Positions 50,606-59,658 of a stretch of DNA of 64,000 nucleotides are shown in pieces. A program made the position numbers and the translations under genes. Source of the DNA: Chloroflexota bacterium (lineage in GTDB: Bacteria; Chloroflexota; Dehalococcoidia; UBA2979); NCBI GenBank assembly GCA_009391845.1, contig QWJG01000001.1, forward strand, positions 14,113 through 78,112. Direction: 5' to 3'. Position 1 is the first letter of the stretch; the number at the start of each line of letters is the position of its first letter. Below the pieces are notes generated by a model. That model searched no databases. It saw only the letters and a list, made by a program, of their open reading frames with translations, and was not told the DNA's origin.

Positions 50606-51781
50606 CTAGTCCCCGGCGGGCGCGGGCTCGGGGACCTTCCCCGCAATCACCTCGTCCAGCAGCGTGCGCACCTCGCCGAGGACGGTCTCGTACGGGAAGT
50701 GGCCCACGAGGTCTTCGCCCCGCTTGAGGTTCACGCCCAACGGGCCGCACCACATGCCGATGTCGGCGTCGTCGGTCTCGCCCGGGCCGTTCACGCGGCA
50801 ACCCATCACCGCGATCGTCACGTCGTAGTCGGCCGCGTAGGTCGACATCGCCTTCACGTCCTGCGCCAGTTCGATGAACTTCTCGTTCTCGACACGCGAG
50901 CAGGAGGGGCAACTGATGATGTTGAGGCCGTGGTCGAGCGAGGTCGGCACGGAGCGGAAGCGCCCGTTGGCGATGTCATCGAGGATCGCGCGGCCGACCG
51001 TGATCTCCTGGCCCTTGTCGTCGAAGGGCAGGGTCAGCGAGACGCGGATCGTGTCGCCGATGCCCTCGGCGATGAGCTGCTCGAAGGCGACGCGCGTCTT
51101 GATGATGCCGTCGGGCGGCATCCCCGCCTCGGTAACCCCGAGGTGAAGGGGGATGTCCGGACGCTCGATCGCGAAGCGGCGGTTGCCCTCGACGACCTTG
51201 CGCCAGTCGGAGTCCTTCATCGACACGACGTACCGCATGAACCCGAGGTCATCGAGGATGCGCGTGTGCTGCAGCGCGCTCTCCACCATCGCGCCGACAT
51301 CGTCGTGGCCGAACTTCTCCTTCAGCACCGGGTCGACGGAGCCGCAGTTCACCCCGACGCGCAGCGCGACGTCATGCCGCATCGCCTCCTCGGCGATGAA
51401 CGCGACCTTCTCCTCGATGCTCTTCTCGCGCTCGTGGTGGTGCAGGTGGCCCGGGTTGTAGCGGACCTTGTCCACCAACGGCGCGACGTCCGAGATCAGC
51501 CGGTAGCTCTCCTGCAGGTCGACGGACAGGTTCGCACCGGTGGCGCGCGTGCGGTCGCGCACCTCGGAAAGGGCGCGCACGTCGGCCTTGGAGTCGACGG
51601 CGATGCGTACGAGGTCCGCGCCCGCCGCCTGGACCAGCTCGACCTGGCGCACGGTGGCGTCGATGTTCTGGGTCTTGGTCGCGGCCATCGACTGCACGGC
51701 AATCGGCGCGCCGCCGCCGATCTGGATCGACCCGACCTTGACGGCGCGGGTGGGGTTGCGACGAGCGTTCTTCAGGGGCAC
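50606..51781 (-). CDS. ispG: (E)-4-hydroxy-3-methylbut-2-enyl-diphosphate synthase
   Basis: 391 residues. Fe-S enzyme of the MEP pathway. [62 protein letters not shown], and the cluster cysteines in [10 protein letters not shown] and [12 protein letters not shown] single-domain bacterial form. It stands downstream of dxr and rseP on the same strand, so two MEP enzymes and two isoprenoid-using enzymes share this region. Confidence 0.96.
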   Translation of the reverse strand: MPLKNARRNPTRAVKVGSIQIGGGAPIAVQSMAATKTQNIDATVRQVELVQAAGADLVRIAVDSKADVRALSEVRDRTRATGANLSVDLQESYRLISDVAPLVDKVRYNPGHLHHHEREKSIEEKVAFIAEEAMRHDVALRVGVNCGSVDPVLKEKFGHDDVGAMVESALQHTRILDDLGFMRYVVSMKDSDWRKVVEGNRRFAIERPDIPLHLGVTEAGMPPDGIIKTRVAFEQLIAEGIGDTIRVSLTLPFDDKGQEITVGRAILDDIANGRFRSVPTSLDHGLNIISCPSCSRVENEKFIELAQDVKAMSTYAADYDVTIAVMGCRVNGPGETDDADIGMWCGPLGVNLKRGEDLVGHFPYETVLGEVRTLLDEVIAGKVPEPAPAGD

Positions 51782-51880
51782 CGGAACCGCCTCGGACTAC
51801 GCGAGCGCGCCTTGATATGGCGCGCTTCGGCGCGTACTACGAGGCTACCCGATCACTCTCGGAGCGGCGTTAATCCGCGC

Positions 51881-52447
51881 CTACCGGAGCGACCGTCGTT
51901 GTCTCCGCGACGCCGCCATCCCGCCGATCGCCAGCGCGGTGACCGCCGTAGCTTCCCCCCAGAGCATCGCCGTGAGGCGAGCTGTGCCGCGATCGAGTTC
52001 GATTCCCAGCGGTGTCGAACAGATCAACGCCTGCCCGCCACTCGAGAACTCCGCCGCCGTTGTGCATGTCTCAGGCCAGAGGCTCCTCGACGCCATGAGC
52101 CCCAGCAGCGCCGCGACCGCGAGGATGGCGAGTCCCTGGCCGACAGTCCCCGGGGACGGAGGTCGGACCCATCCAGTCCTCAGCGCCGCGAGTCCCGCCG
52201 CAACAAGGAGGCCGATGCTCGCGCCCTGCGCCCACGCCACGGCGGACAGTCGGGCGTTGTCTAGCGAGACGCTCGCCCCGCTTCGCGTGGCACAGGCATG
52301 CAGGTTGGGATCTGGTTGCCCCGCCTCGAACCCGATGCCGGTCTGCGCGCACTCGACCGGCCATCGCAGCCAGACCATCGCGGCGGACAGCGCCGCCGTG
52401 ACCGCGAGGGCTCCAAGAACCACGAGGAGGCGCCTGGGACCGGGCAT
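51881..52447 (-). CDS. Small four-helix membrane protein, unknown
   Basis: 188 residues from MPGPRRLLVV. Four hydrophobic segments (about 6-27, 75-92, 106-121, 161-178). Two loops each contain paired cysteines (VECAQTG, HACATRSG; ETCTTAAEF, ALICSTPLG), so two similar halves, each TM-loop-TM with a disulfide-ready extracytoplasmic loop, are likely. The repeated W-P-x-x-C pattern (RWPVEC; LWPETC) supports an internal duplication. Family not recognised. Lies between rseP and ispG. Confidence 0.65.
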   Translation of the reverse strand: MPGPRRLLVVLGALAVTAALSAAMVWLRWPVECAQTGIGFEAGQPDPNLHACATRSGASVSLDNARLSAVAWAQGASIGLLVAAGLAALRTGWVRPPSPGTVGQGLAILAVAALLGLMASRSLWPETCTTAAEFSSGGQALICSTPLGIELDRGTARLTAMLWGEATAVTALAIGGMAASRRQRRSLR

Positions 52448-52473
52448 GGGTAGCCTCGAGCCCGTTGCGGCTC

Positions 52474-53709
52474 CTAGCGGAACACCGACTCGCCGTTGGC
52501 GATGCGGCTGATGTCGATGAAGGTGATCACCAGCGCGAAGCTGATGAAGACGACGAAGCCCGCCATGTGCACGATCGCTTCCTTCTCCGGAGCGATGCGC
52601 TTGCCCCCTCGAAGGATCTCGATCAGCAGGAAGAAGATGCGACCGCCGTCCAGCATCGGCAGCGGGAGCAGGTTCAAGATGCCAAGGTTGATCGAGAGCA
52701 GCGCCGCCAGCTCGAGCAGCGGCGACACCGCGTCGCTCGCCGTCTCCTGGTTGTGCGCCACCTCGCCGACGGTTTGACCGATGCCGATCGGGCCGGCGAA
52801 CTGCGGACTGGTGGAGCCGTCGAACCACGAACGGATCTCGTTCTGCGCGAGGATCAGCGTGTCCCAGGTCTGACGGAAGCCGTTCGGGATCGACTCCCAC
52901 GGTGGCTGCGCCTGCGTCTCGGTGAAGGCGCGCCCGTCGGGCGCGAGCACCGAGGGCGCGATGCTAATCCCGGTCGGGCCCTGACCGGTCGGTGGAGCGC
53001 GGCGCGCCTCGACCTGGATCGTCATCAGTTCGCCGTCGCGACGGATCCCCAGGTCCACCGTCTTGCCGACGTTGAGGCGGATGTAGCGACTTGCCTCGGC
53101 GACGTTCAGCGTGTCACGTCCGCCGATGGTGTAGATGACGTCGCCGGGCTGCAGGCCCGCCGTTTCCGCCGGTGAACCGGGGAGCACCTCGGAGATCGCA
53201 GCGCGGCCGACGGCCACCTCGTGCGGGAAGCTGAGTGCCGCGGCGAAGAGGAAGACGGGCAGGATCAGGTTCACGACCGCGCCAGCACCGAGGACCACGA
53301 GCCGCTGCCAACGCGGACGCACGGAGAGCGAGCGTGGGTGGTCAGACTCCTCTTCGCCCTCGAGCCGCACGAAGCCGCCGATCGGCAGCCAGTTCAGCGA
53401 GTACTCGGTCTCCCCGTACTTGAACGCGCCAACGCGCGGCGGGAACCCGAGCCCGAACTCGTGGACGTACACGCCGAAAAGCTTCGCCGTGAAGAAGTGG
53501 CCCGCCTCGTGCGCCATCACGAGCGCGATCAGGATGAAGATGAACAGGAACGCCGAACTGACGGCGTTGTAGAGGAAAATGAACCCGAGGACGATCGCGG
53601 CGATCAGCGCCACGATCGTGATCAGCCGCCGCGCCCAGTCGTAGCCGCTGGGTGGTCGACCCGCCTGCGCGCGGGCTTCGGCTTTGCGTTCGTGCCAGCG
53701 TTCGTTCAT
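52474..53709 (-). CDS. rseP: RIP metalloprotease, site-2 protease type
   Basis: 411 residues. Intramembrane zinc protease: VMAHEAGHFFTAKLFGVYVHEFGLGFPPR with HExxH, one PDZ domain (about 185-260, LPGSPAETAGLQPGDVIYTIGG), and the third ligand region LNLLPLPMLDGGRIFFLLIE. ATG 53709 follows GGGAG by four bases and overlaps the dxr stop. Cleaves anti-sigma factors or other membrane substrates. The dxr-rseP order is standard. Confidence 0.94.
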   Translation of the reverse strand: MNERWHERKAEARAQAGRPPSGYDWARRLITIVALIAAIVLGFIFLYNAVSSAFLFIFILIALVMAHEAGHFFTAKLFGVYVHEFGLGFPPRVGAFKYGETEYSLNWLPIGGFVRLEGEEESDHPRSLSVRPRWQRLVVLGAGAVVNLILPVFLFAAALSFPHEVAVGRAAISEVLPGSPAETAGLQPGDVIYTIGGRDTLNVAEASRYIRLNVGKTVDLGIRRDGELMTIQVEARRAPPTGQGPTGISIAPSVLAPDGRAFTETQAQPPWESIPNGFRQTWDTLILAQNEIRSWFDGSTSPQFAGPIGIGQTVGEVAHNQETASDAVSPLLELAALLSINLGILNLLPLPMLDGGRIFFLLIEILRGGKRIAPEKEAIVHMAGFVVFISFALVITFIDISRIANGESVFR

Positions 53710-54878
53710 GCCACTCCCGCGGAAACAGCCTCGTCGACCAGACGGCGCCCCCACGCTTCGGCCGCGAGCAGCGCTTCGAGGTCTGGATCGATCGTCGGGT
53801 GGTGGGAGTTCAATGCTAGCGCTAACAGTCGGGGAATATCCGTGAATCGGCAGTTTCCGGCGAGGAATTGTGCCACCGCGGCCTCGTCGGCCCCCGACAC
53901 GGCGGCGGCGGTCGTGTCCTCCCGGCGCCCGGCCTCGAGGGCGATCTCGAGCGCCGGGAAGCGATCGTGCTCGACGGTGCCAAAGTGCAGCGCGCCGCGC
54001 GCGGCGAGGTCCAGCGGTGCCGCCGGTTGGACCGGTGCACGGTCGGGGTACGCGAGGGCGACCTGGATCGGCAGCGCCATATCCGGTTCGCCGAGCTGCG
54101 CCTTCACCGATCCGTCGGCGAAGGTGACCATGCTGTGGATCACGCTCTCGCGGTGCTGAAGGATGTCGATCCGATCGAGCGGGATGTCGAACAGCCAGCG
54201 TGCCTCGATCGCCTCGAGGCCCTTGTTGAAGAGCGTCGCGCTATCGACCGTGATCTTGCGGCCCATGTCCCAGTTGGGGTGGTTGACCGCCTGCTCCGGC
54301 GTGACGGCGTCGAGCTGATCGAGACTGAGATCGCGAAATGCCCCACCCGAGGCGGTGAGCGTCAGCCGCTCCACCCGTTCCGGCCGCTCGCCCCACAGGC
54401 ATTGCCAGATCGCCGAGTGCTCGGAGTCCACCGGGCGGAGCTCCGCTCCGAGGGCGCGCCCTGCCTCGAGGGCTGCCAGCACCACCGGACCGCCGACGAC
54501 CAGCGCTTCCTTGTTGGCGATCGCCACCGGCTTGCCGGCGCGCAGCGCCGCCAGTGTCGGCGCGAGACCAGCGAGGCCGTTGGTCGCCGCCAGCACGACA
54601 TCGACGTCGGGACGGGTGACGATCGCTTCGAGATCGGCCCACTCGGCCTCGGAAGCGGCGCGGAGCGCGTCGGCCTCGGAGCCCGGAAGGGCGGAGATGA
54701 CGGCGGGCCGGAACTCGCGGACCTGCTCGGCAAGCAGCGCGATGTTGCTGCCGCCCGAAAGCGCGACTACCTGGAACTGATCGGGCGCACCTCGGATCAC
54801 GTCGAGCGCCTGCCGACCCACGGACCCGGTGGATCCGAGGACAGCGATGCGTTTCACCCGGTTCAGTTGGGCATCCAT
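53706..54878 (-). CDS. dxr: 1-deoxy-D-xylulose-5-phosphate reductoisomerase
   Basis: 390 residues. Second MEP-pathway step. IAVLGSTGSVGRQALDVI (NADPH), ANKEALVVGG, the metal-binding PVDSEHSAIWQCL, LTASGGAFRD, HPNWDMGRKITVDSATLFNKGLEAIEA, and the flexible loop before HRESVIHSMV. ATG 54878 overlaps the cdsA end by 16 bases; GTG 54857 is the alternative. The stop overlaps rseP. Confidence 0.95.
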   Translation of the reverse strand: MDAQLNRVKRIAVLGSTGSVGRQALDVIRGAPDQFQVVALSGGSNIALLAEQVREFRPAVISALPGSEADALRAASEAEWADLEAIVTRPDVDVVLAATNGLAGLAPTLAALRAGKPVAIANKEALVVGGPVVLAALEAGRALGAELRPVDSEHSAIWQCLWGERPERVERLTLTASGGAFRDLSLDQLDAVTPEQAVNHPNWDMGRKITVDSATLFNKGLEAIEARWLFDIPLDRIDILQHRESVIHSMVTFADGSVKAQLGEPDMALPIQVALAYPDRAPVQPAAPLDLAARGALHFGTVEHDRFPALEIALEAGRREDTTAAAVSGADEAAVAQFLAGNCRFTDIPRLLALALNSHHPTIDPDLEALLAAEAWGRRLVDEAVSAGVA

Positions 54879-55654
54879 TGGAGGATCCAATATAGCCACG
54901 GCGCGGCGAACAACAGCGAGTCCAGGCGATCGAGGAACCCGCCGTGTCCGGGGAGCAGGTGCGACACATCCTTCACCCCGAGCCGTCGCTTGAGCGCCGA
55001 CTCCACCAGATCGCCGATCTCCGCGATCACGGGAACGCCGAGCGCCAGCAGCACGATCGCGGAACTAGGCGCATCGAGGTCGAGCGCGATCGGCGCGATC
55101 ACCGCGGCCAGCGCTCCGCAGGCGAAGCCGCCGGCGGCGCCCTCCCAGGTCTTCTTCGGCGAGACCGTCGGCGCCATCTTGTGCCGGCCGAACGTGCGCC
55201 CGACCGCGTAGGCCCCGGTGTCGGTCGAGAAGACCGTTGCGAGCATGACGACGAGCCAGCGCTGACCATCGGGCAGGTCGCGCAGCAGGACGAAGTGCGA
55301 ACCGAGGATGCCGACGTAGAGCACCGAGCCGATCCACCAGCCGGCCATCGAATCGCTGAACGGGTTGCCGCCGCGGATCAGCAGCGCCAGTGCGATTGCC
55401 GTCAGCGGCAGCAGCGCCCACACCTCGGGACCGAAGCCCGCGCGGACGAGGGCGACGAGCAGCGCCGTAGCGGCGGCAGCGCTGACGGGGATGGTGAGGT
55501 CGTTCGTCTCCGGCTGCGCGCTCCGCACCAGCTCGAAAGTCGCCACCGCGAGGATCGCCTCAATCACCGCGGAAAAGAGCGGCTCGGGGACAGCCAGCAG
55601 CCCCGCAAGCAGCGGCAGCCCGATCGCCGCGACGATCAATCGCTGCTTCAGCAT
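54863..55654 (-). CDS. cdsA: Phosphatidate cytidylyltransferase
   Basis: 263 residues, about seven membrane helices. Makes CDP-diacylglycerol, the substrate for the CDP-alcohol transferase elsewhere in the window. The C-terminal signature is present: DTGAYAVGRTFGRHKMAP, SPKKTWEGAAGGFACG, and GDLVESALKRRLGVKDVSHLLPGHGGFLDRLDS. Start at MLKQRLI; the upstream in-frame part is a shadow of uppS. Follows uppS by ten bases. Confidence 0.95.
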   Translation of the reverse strand: MLKQRLIVAAIGLPLLAGLLAVPEPLFSAVIEAILAVATFELVRSAQPETNDLTIPVSAAAATALLVALVRAGFGPEVWALLPLTAIALALLIRGGNPFSDSMAGWWIGSVLYVGILGSHFVLLRDLPDGQRWLVVMLATVFSTDTGAYAVGRTFGRHKMAPTVSPKKTWEGAAGGFACGALAAVIAPIALDLDAPSSAIVLLALGVPVIAEIGDLVESALKRRLGVKDVSHLLPGHGGFLDRLDSLLFAAPWLYWILQWMPN

Positions 55655-55664
55655 CGGATCTGGC

Positions 55665-56510
55665 CTACGCGCCGGTTTCGGCGGGCTGCGATTCCTCGTC
55701 GTCCGCGTTCGGGACCAGCCCGAAGCGGCGCTGACGGCGGCTGAACTCGACGAGTGCGGCGTCGATCTGTTCGGCGTTGAAGTCCGGCCACAGCGTGTCC
55801 GTGAAGTAGTACTCGGCGTACGTCGCCTGCCAGACCAGGAAGTTGGAGATGCGCGCCTCGCCACCGGTGCGGATCAGCAGGTCCGGCTCCGGGAGCCCCG
55901 CGGTCGCCAGGCGACAGGCGATCGCTTCCTCGGTCACGTCGTCGGCCGCGACACCGTCGCGGATGAGCTGGCGAACCGCTTCCACGATGTCGGCGCGCCC
56001 GCCGTAGTTGAACGCGAGGTTGAGGATCAGCTTCTCGTTGTGGCTCGTGCGCGCGACTGCCTTCTCGACCCGCCCGCGCAGAAACCCCGGCAGGCGTTCC
56101 AGATCTCCGAGGTGACGAAGCTGCACACCGGCCTCGTCGAGCTCGTCGAGGTGGTTGTCGATGAAGTCGCGGCCGAGCTTGAGGATCGACTGGACCTCCG
56201 TGCGCGGGCGACCCCAGTTCTCGGTGGAAAAGCCGAACAGCGTCAGCACCTCGACGCCGTGCTGGCCGAAGCGTTCCATCACCGGACGGATCGCCTCTGC
56301 GCCGGCGCGATGGCCCTCCGCGCGGCCAAGGCCGCGCGTCTGCGCCCAGCGCCCGTTGCCGTCCATGATGATCGCGACGTGTCGAGGCACCACGTGGAGA
56401 CGCGGGGGCGGAACGGACGCCGGGACGGGTTCGACTACCAAGTCGGTCTCCCGGGAGCGGAGCAGGCCAACGTCGCGGCGGCGGTCAGAGACGCCGCCCG
56501 GAAACGGCAC
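55665..56510 (-). CDS. uppS: Isoprenyl transferase (undecaprenyl diphosphate synthase type)
   Basis: 281 residues. cis-Prenyltransferase: HVAIIMDGNGRWAQ with the catalytic Asp, RAEGHRAGAEAIR, LTLFGFSTENWGRP, LNLAFNYGGRADIV, and the C-terminal LLIRTGGEARISNFLVWQATYAEYYF. About 40 residues precede the core, longer than usual. The GTG at 56510 overlaps the frr stop by one base; an internal GTG nearer the core is possible. Confidence 0.95.
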   Translation of the reverse strand: MPFPGGVSDRRRDVGLLRSRETDLVVEPVPASVPPPRLHVVPRHVAIIMDGNGRWAQTRGLGRAEGHRAGAEAIRPVMERFGQHGVEVLTLFGFSTENWGRPRTEVQSILKLGRDFIDNHLDELDEAGVQLRHLGDLERLPGFLRGRVEKAVARTSHNEKLILNLAFNYGGRADIVEAVRQLIRDGVAADDVTEEAIACRLATAGLPEPDLLIRTGGEARISNFLVWQATYAEYYFTDTLWPDFNAEQIDAALVEFSRRQRRFGLVPNADDEESQPAETGA

Positions 56511-57067
56511 TAGACCTGCAACAACTCCTGCTCTTTCTCTTTCCCAGCCGCCTCAACACGCTCGATGTGCGCCTGCGTGAGGCGCTCAATCTCGGCTTCG
56601 GCGCGGTGCTCCTCATCCTCGGAGATTTCGCTGGCGCGCAGCGCCTTCTTCAGCTCGTCCATCGCGTGGCGGCGGGAGTTCCGGACGGAAATCCGCGCCT
56701 CCTCGGTCTTGGTGTTGACCTGCTTCACCATGTCGCGGCGGCGGTCCTCCGTGAGCGGGGGGATCGGGAGCCGGATCAGCTTGCCGTCGCTCTGTGGCGT
56801 AATGCCCAGATCGCTCGTCTGGATCGCCTTCATGATCGGATTCACCGCACTCTGATCCCATGGTTGGATGGTGATCAGTTGGGCTTCTGGTGCGCCGAGG
56901 CTGGCGAGCTGGATGAGCGTCATCCGCTCACCGTAGTGCTCGACCTGCAAGTGCTCGACCAGCGACGTATTCGCTCGGCCGGTGCGGACCGTGGCGAGGA
57001 CCTGCTTGAAGGCCTCCACCGCGTTGTCCATGCGCTCCTCGGCGTCGAGGAGGATCTCATCGATCAT
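56510..57067 (-). CDS. frr: Ribosome recycling factor
   Basis: 185 residues. RTGRANTSLVEHLQVEHYG, MTLIQLASLGAPEAQLITIQPWD, and LIRLPIPPLTEDRRRDMVKQV mark the L-shaped RRF. It releases ribosomes after termination, working with EF-G. Normally pyrH lies just upstream; here the space to tsf (199 bases) holds only a long hairpin. Confidence 0.96.
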   Translation of the reverse strand: MIDEILLDAEERMDNAVEAFKQVLATVRTGRANTSLVEHLQVEHYGERMTLIQLASLGAPEAQLITIQPWDQSAVNPIMKAIQTSDLGITPQSDGKLIRLPIPPLTEDRRRDMVKQVNTKTEEARISVRNSRRHAMDELKKALRASEISEDEEHRAEAEIERLTQAHIERVEAAGKEKEQELLQV

Positions 57068-57205
57068 CGCCGGCGCCTCCGTTATTCATCGTGCACGCGA
57101 AGCAACACGATACCGCACGCAAGGAGCGTCCTGCGACAGGGCATTCCCCGTCGCGTGGTCGGCGGCCACCAGCTACTACGTTGCCTCGGGCGACTCGCTT
57201 CCACA

Positions 57206-57240
57206 CAACAACGCCGTCGTGTTCAGCGACGGCGTTGTTG
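57206..57240 (-). terminator. Perfect 14-bp hairpin between tsf and frr
   Basis: CAACAACGCCGTCG (57206-57219) pairs fully with CGACGGCGTTGTTG (57227-57240) around a 7-base loop. It lies 27 bases past the tsf stop. No T-run follows, yet its position suggests the end of the rpsB-tsf transcript. Confidence 0.6.
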
Positions 57241-57266
57241 GCTGTCAGGACGAGCTGATCGGCGGG

Positions 57267-57770
57267 TTAGTTCCCGCCGAGCTCGAACCGGGAGAAACGC
57301 CCGATCTTGATATTCTCGCCGGTCTGGCCGATCGCCGTCTGAATCAGCGCTTCGATCGTGACGCTGGAGTCACGGATGAAGGACTGCTTCAGCAACGCGT
57401 GATCGACGCGCTTGCCCACCACGTCCTCGGGGACGTCGTCCTCGGTCAGGCCGAGTGGGTTCATCGCCGCGATCTGCATCGCGACGTCGCGGGCAAGCTG
57501 CTTGAAGGTCTCGGTCCGGGCGACGAAGTCCGTTTCGCACTGCACCTCGACGAGGGCGCCGATGCGCCCCGCGCCGTGGATGTAGGACTCAACCACGCCC
57601 TGGCTCGTCTCGCGGTCGGACTTCTTCGCGGCGGCGGCAATGCCCTGCTCGCGGATCAGCTTGCGAGCCTGATCGAAGTCTCCGCTCGCCTCCTCCAGCG
57701 CACGCTTTGCGTCCATGACGCCGGCGCCGGTCTCCTCGCGCAAACGCTTGATATCACTCGTGGTTACCAC
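57267..57770 (-). CDS. tsf: Elongation factor Ts, short form
   Basis: 167 residues, far less than the about 280 of E. coli but like the short EF-Ts of Thermus and some other phyla. The UBA-like N-domain (TSDIKRLREETGAGVMDAKRALEEASGDFDQA) and one dimerisation-core repeat (EVQCETDFVARTETFKQLARDVAMQIAA) are present. GTG start with GAGGAG six bases upstream. Downstream of rpsB by 64 bases. Confidence 0.95.
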   Translation of the reverse strand: MVTTSDIKRLREETGAGVMDAKRALEEASGDFDQARKLIREQGIAAAAKKSDRETSQGVVESYIHGAGRIGALVEVQCETDFVARTETFKQLARDVAMQIAAMNPLGLTEDDVPEDVVGKRVDHALLKQSFIRDSSVTIEALIQTAIGQTGENIKIGRFSRFELGGN

Positions 57771-57834
57771 GGGGTCTCCTCAATTCCGCGGAGCGGATTC
57801 AACTGCCGGCGGTACTCAACCGCCGGAGCGGGTA

Positions 57835-58620
57835 CTAGGCGTTCGCCTCGGCGCCGTCGCCGGCCGCCGCGACTGCGGTCGCGTCCTGGAATTGCTGCTC
57901 GACCTCGCCAACCGCGACGCCCTCGAGGACTGCGTCGGCAACCAACCCCGTCATCAGCTGGATCGCGCGAATCGCGTCGTCGTTCGACGGGACCGGGAAG
58001 TCGATGACGTCCGGATCCGCGTTGGTGTCACACATCGCGATGATCGGGATGCGCGTCCGGTTCGACTCGGCCACCGCGATCTCCTCCATCGAGGGGTCGA
58101 CGATGAACACCGCTCCGGGCGGCCGCTCCAGCGTGCGAAGACCGGCGAACGCGCGGGTGAGCCGCTCGTACTCCTTCTGCAGGAGGACCCGTTCGCGCTT
58201 GGTCTGCCGCAGGCTCAGGCCGGCCGTGGCGGTCTCGATCTCCGGGTTGGTCTCTAAGCTGCTTCGCAGCTCGTTGTAGTACTGGATGCGCTTCGTGATC
58301 GTGGAGAAGTTGGTCAGCGTGCCGCCCAACCAGCGGTTGTTCACATAAGGCATGCCGCAACGCTCGGCCTCGCGCTCGATGATGCCGCGCGCCTGCTTCT
58401 TCGTCCCAACGAACAGGACCTTGTCACCGCTCGACGAGACCTCGCGGACCTTGTCCAACGCGGCCTGGAGCCTCGGCACGGTCTGCGCGAGATCAAGGAT
58501 GTGGATGCCGTTGCGTTCACCAAAGATGAACGGCCGCATGTTCGGGTTCCAACGACGGGTCTGGTGTCCGAAGTGGACGCCAGCCTCAAGTAGCTGGCGC
58601 ATTGTGGTAGCAGTAGCCAC
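57835..58620 (-). CDS. rpsB: Small ribosomal subunit protein uS2
   Basis: 261 residues. MRQLLEAGVHFGHQTRRWNPNM, FVGTKKQARGIIEREAERCG, YVNNRWLGGTLTNFSTI, VFIVDPSMEEIAVAES and DTNADPDVIDFPVPSNDDAIRAI are diagnostic. The GTG has AGGAGG upstream. First gene of the minus-strand run to ispG. A possible -10 (TATACT) lies on the minus strand at 58715-58710. Confidence 0.97.
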   Translation of the reverse strand: MATATTMRQLLEAGVHFGHQTRRWNPNMRPFIFGERNGIHILDLAQTVPRLQAALDKVREVSSSGDKVLFVGTKKQARGIIEREAERCGMPYVNNRWLGGTLTNFSTITKRIQYYNELRSSLETNPEIETATAGLSLRQTKRERVLLQKEYERLTRAFAGLRTLERPPGAVFIVDPSMEEIAVAESNRTRIPIIAMCDTNADPDVIDFPVPSNDDAIRAIQLMTGLVADAVLEGVAVGEVEQQFQDATAVAAAGDGAEANA

Positions 58621-58749
58621 CGGTACCTCCTGAAAGCGTCCGGCGCATAGATTTACCCGCGCTGGCAGCGTGGGCAGGCGTCGGCTTACGTGGTTTGTTC
58701 GCGCCCGTCAGTATAGGAGTCTCCGCGCCCGAGGAACCAGCGTGAAACC

Positions 58750-58809
58750 CCGGCCCGGATCCTGGCCGGGACCCCGGCCCGAACCACGGCCCGAACCCCG
58801 GCCCTGACG
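58750..58809. repeat. Five tandem 12-base GC-rich repeats
   Basis: Units CCGGCCCGGATC, CTGGCCGGGACC, CCGGCCCGAACC, ACGGCCCGAACC, CCGGCCCTGACG run without gaps. They lie in the space between the divergent rpsB and FmdB-like genes (58621-58904), upstream of the likely rpsB promoter. No gene is supported there. Confidence 0.8.
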
Positions 58810-58904
58810 GTACCCGGTTGCCAACCATCCAAATCAGGTCGAACATGGAGATCGAATGCCGTGCGGTCATGTTCGCCGGCGACGACGCGCCGAGGAGGGC
58901 ACGC

Positions 58905-59147
58905 GTGCCGACTTACGATTACCGCTGCACCAAAGGGCACCGTTACGAGCAGAAACAGCCGTTCGGCTCGCCCTCGGAACAGACCTGCATCAAGTGCGGA
59001 GCGCCATCCAAGCGCCAGATCTCCGTACCGGCCCTCGCCTTCAAGGGCAGCGGCTTCTACAAGACCGACTCCCGTCGCTCGGACAGCGCTTCCTCCTCCT
59101 CCTCCTCCTCCTCTTCTTCCTCTTCCTCCTCCTCCAGCAGCGACTGA
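58905..59147 (+). CDS. FmdB-type putative regulatory/zinc-ribbon protein with poly-Ser tail
   Basis: 80 residues from GTG 58905, with GAGGAGG about seven bases upstream. Starts PTYDYRCTKGHRYEQKQPF like FmdB/CxxC_CXXC_SSSS proteins, but the first knuckle has only one Cys (C-T-K-G where C-x-x-C is usual), while the second is complete (TCIKCG). The tail is a run of about 17 Ser encoded mostly by a TCC microsatellite (59091-59142). Function unknown. Followed by dtd after 12 bases. Confidence 0.82.
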   Translation: MPTYDYRCTKGHRYEQKQPFGSPSEQTCIKCGAPSKRQISVPALAFKGSGFYKTDSRRSDSASSSSSSSSSSSSSSSSSD

Positions 59148-59159
59148 CCAAGGTCGCTC

Positions 59160-59624
59160 GTGCGTGCGGTAGTGCAGCGGGTGGCCCGCGCACGCGTCAC
59201 CGTCGCTGACGGGGAAACAGGCGCGATCGGAGCGGGACTGCTCGCCTACGTCGGCGTCGGTCCCGAAGACGGCGCCACCGAGGTCGACTGGCTCGTCTCC
59301 AAGCTGACGACCCTGCGGATCTTCCCCGACGACGCCGGCCGCTTTGACCGCTCGCTCCTCGATGTCCGCGGCGCGGTCCTGGTCGTCTCGCAGTTCACGC
59401 TCTACGGCGACACCCGAAAGGGCCGCCGGCCGTCGTTCACCGGCGCCGCGCCACCCGAGGTGGCCGAGCCGTTGGTCGAGGCGCTGGTCGTACGCCTCCG
59501 CCTCGAGGGCATCGAGGTCGCCACGGGGCGATTCGGCGCGCACATGCTGGTGGACGCCGTGAACGACGGCCCGGTGACGATCCTGCTCGATTCAGACGAA
59601 CGCGACCGCCCTCGACGCGGCTAG
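59160..59624 (+). CDS. dtd: D-aminoacyl-tRNA deacylase
   Basis: 154 residues, GTG start. Removes D-amino acids from mischarged tRNAs. [15 protein letters not shown], the catalytic [21 protein letters not shown], and [11 protein letters not shown] (G-P cross-subunit motif) are all present. Ends the short fmdB-dtd operon and converges on the metallo-beta-lactamase-fold gene. Confidence 0.95.
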   Translation: MRAVVQRVARARVTVADGETGAIGAGLLAYVGVGPEDGATEVDWLVSKLTTLRIFPDDAGRFDRSLLDVRGAVLVVSQFTLYGDTRKGRRPSFTGAAPPEVAEPLVEALVVRLRLEGIEVATGRFGAHMLVDAVNDGPVTILLDSDERDRPRRG

Positions 59625-59658
59625 CCGCTCGTCGAGGTACGACCGCGCAGCAGTGTCG

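Noticed and set aside
50487..50609. Small plus-strand ORF after the DUF309 gene, possibly a frameshifted tail
   Set aside because: It has GTG and a protein-like 40 residues (GILGWLQADDPELPSWLASW) but no clear ribosome site, no family and it abuts the ispG end. Not enough to call a gene.
51805..51825. GCGCGCC hairpin upstream of ispG as a terminator
   Set aside because: Only a 7-bp stem and no T-run; too little to call function.
58586..58870. Minus-strand ORF with Gly-Pro-Phe repeats through the 12-base repeats
   Set aside because: The residues arise from the DNA repeat; no start signal fits, and the rpsB promoter must lie here.
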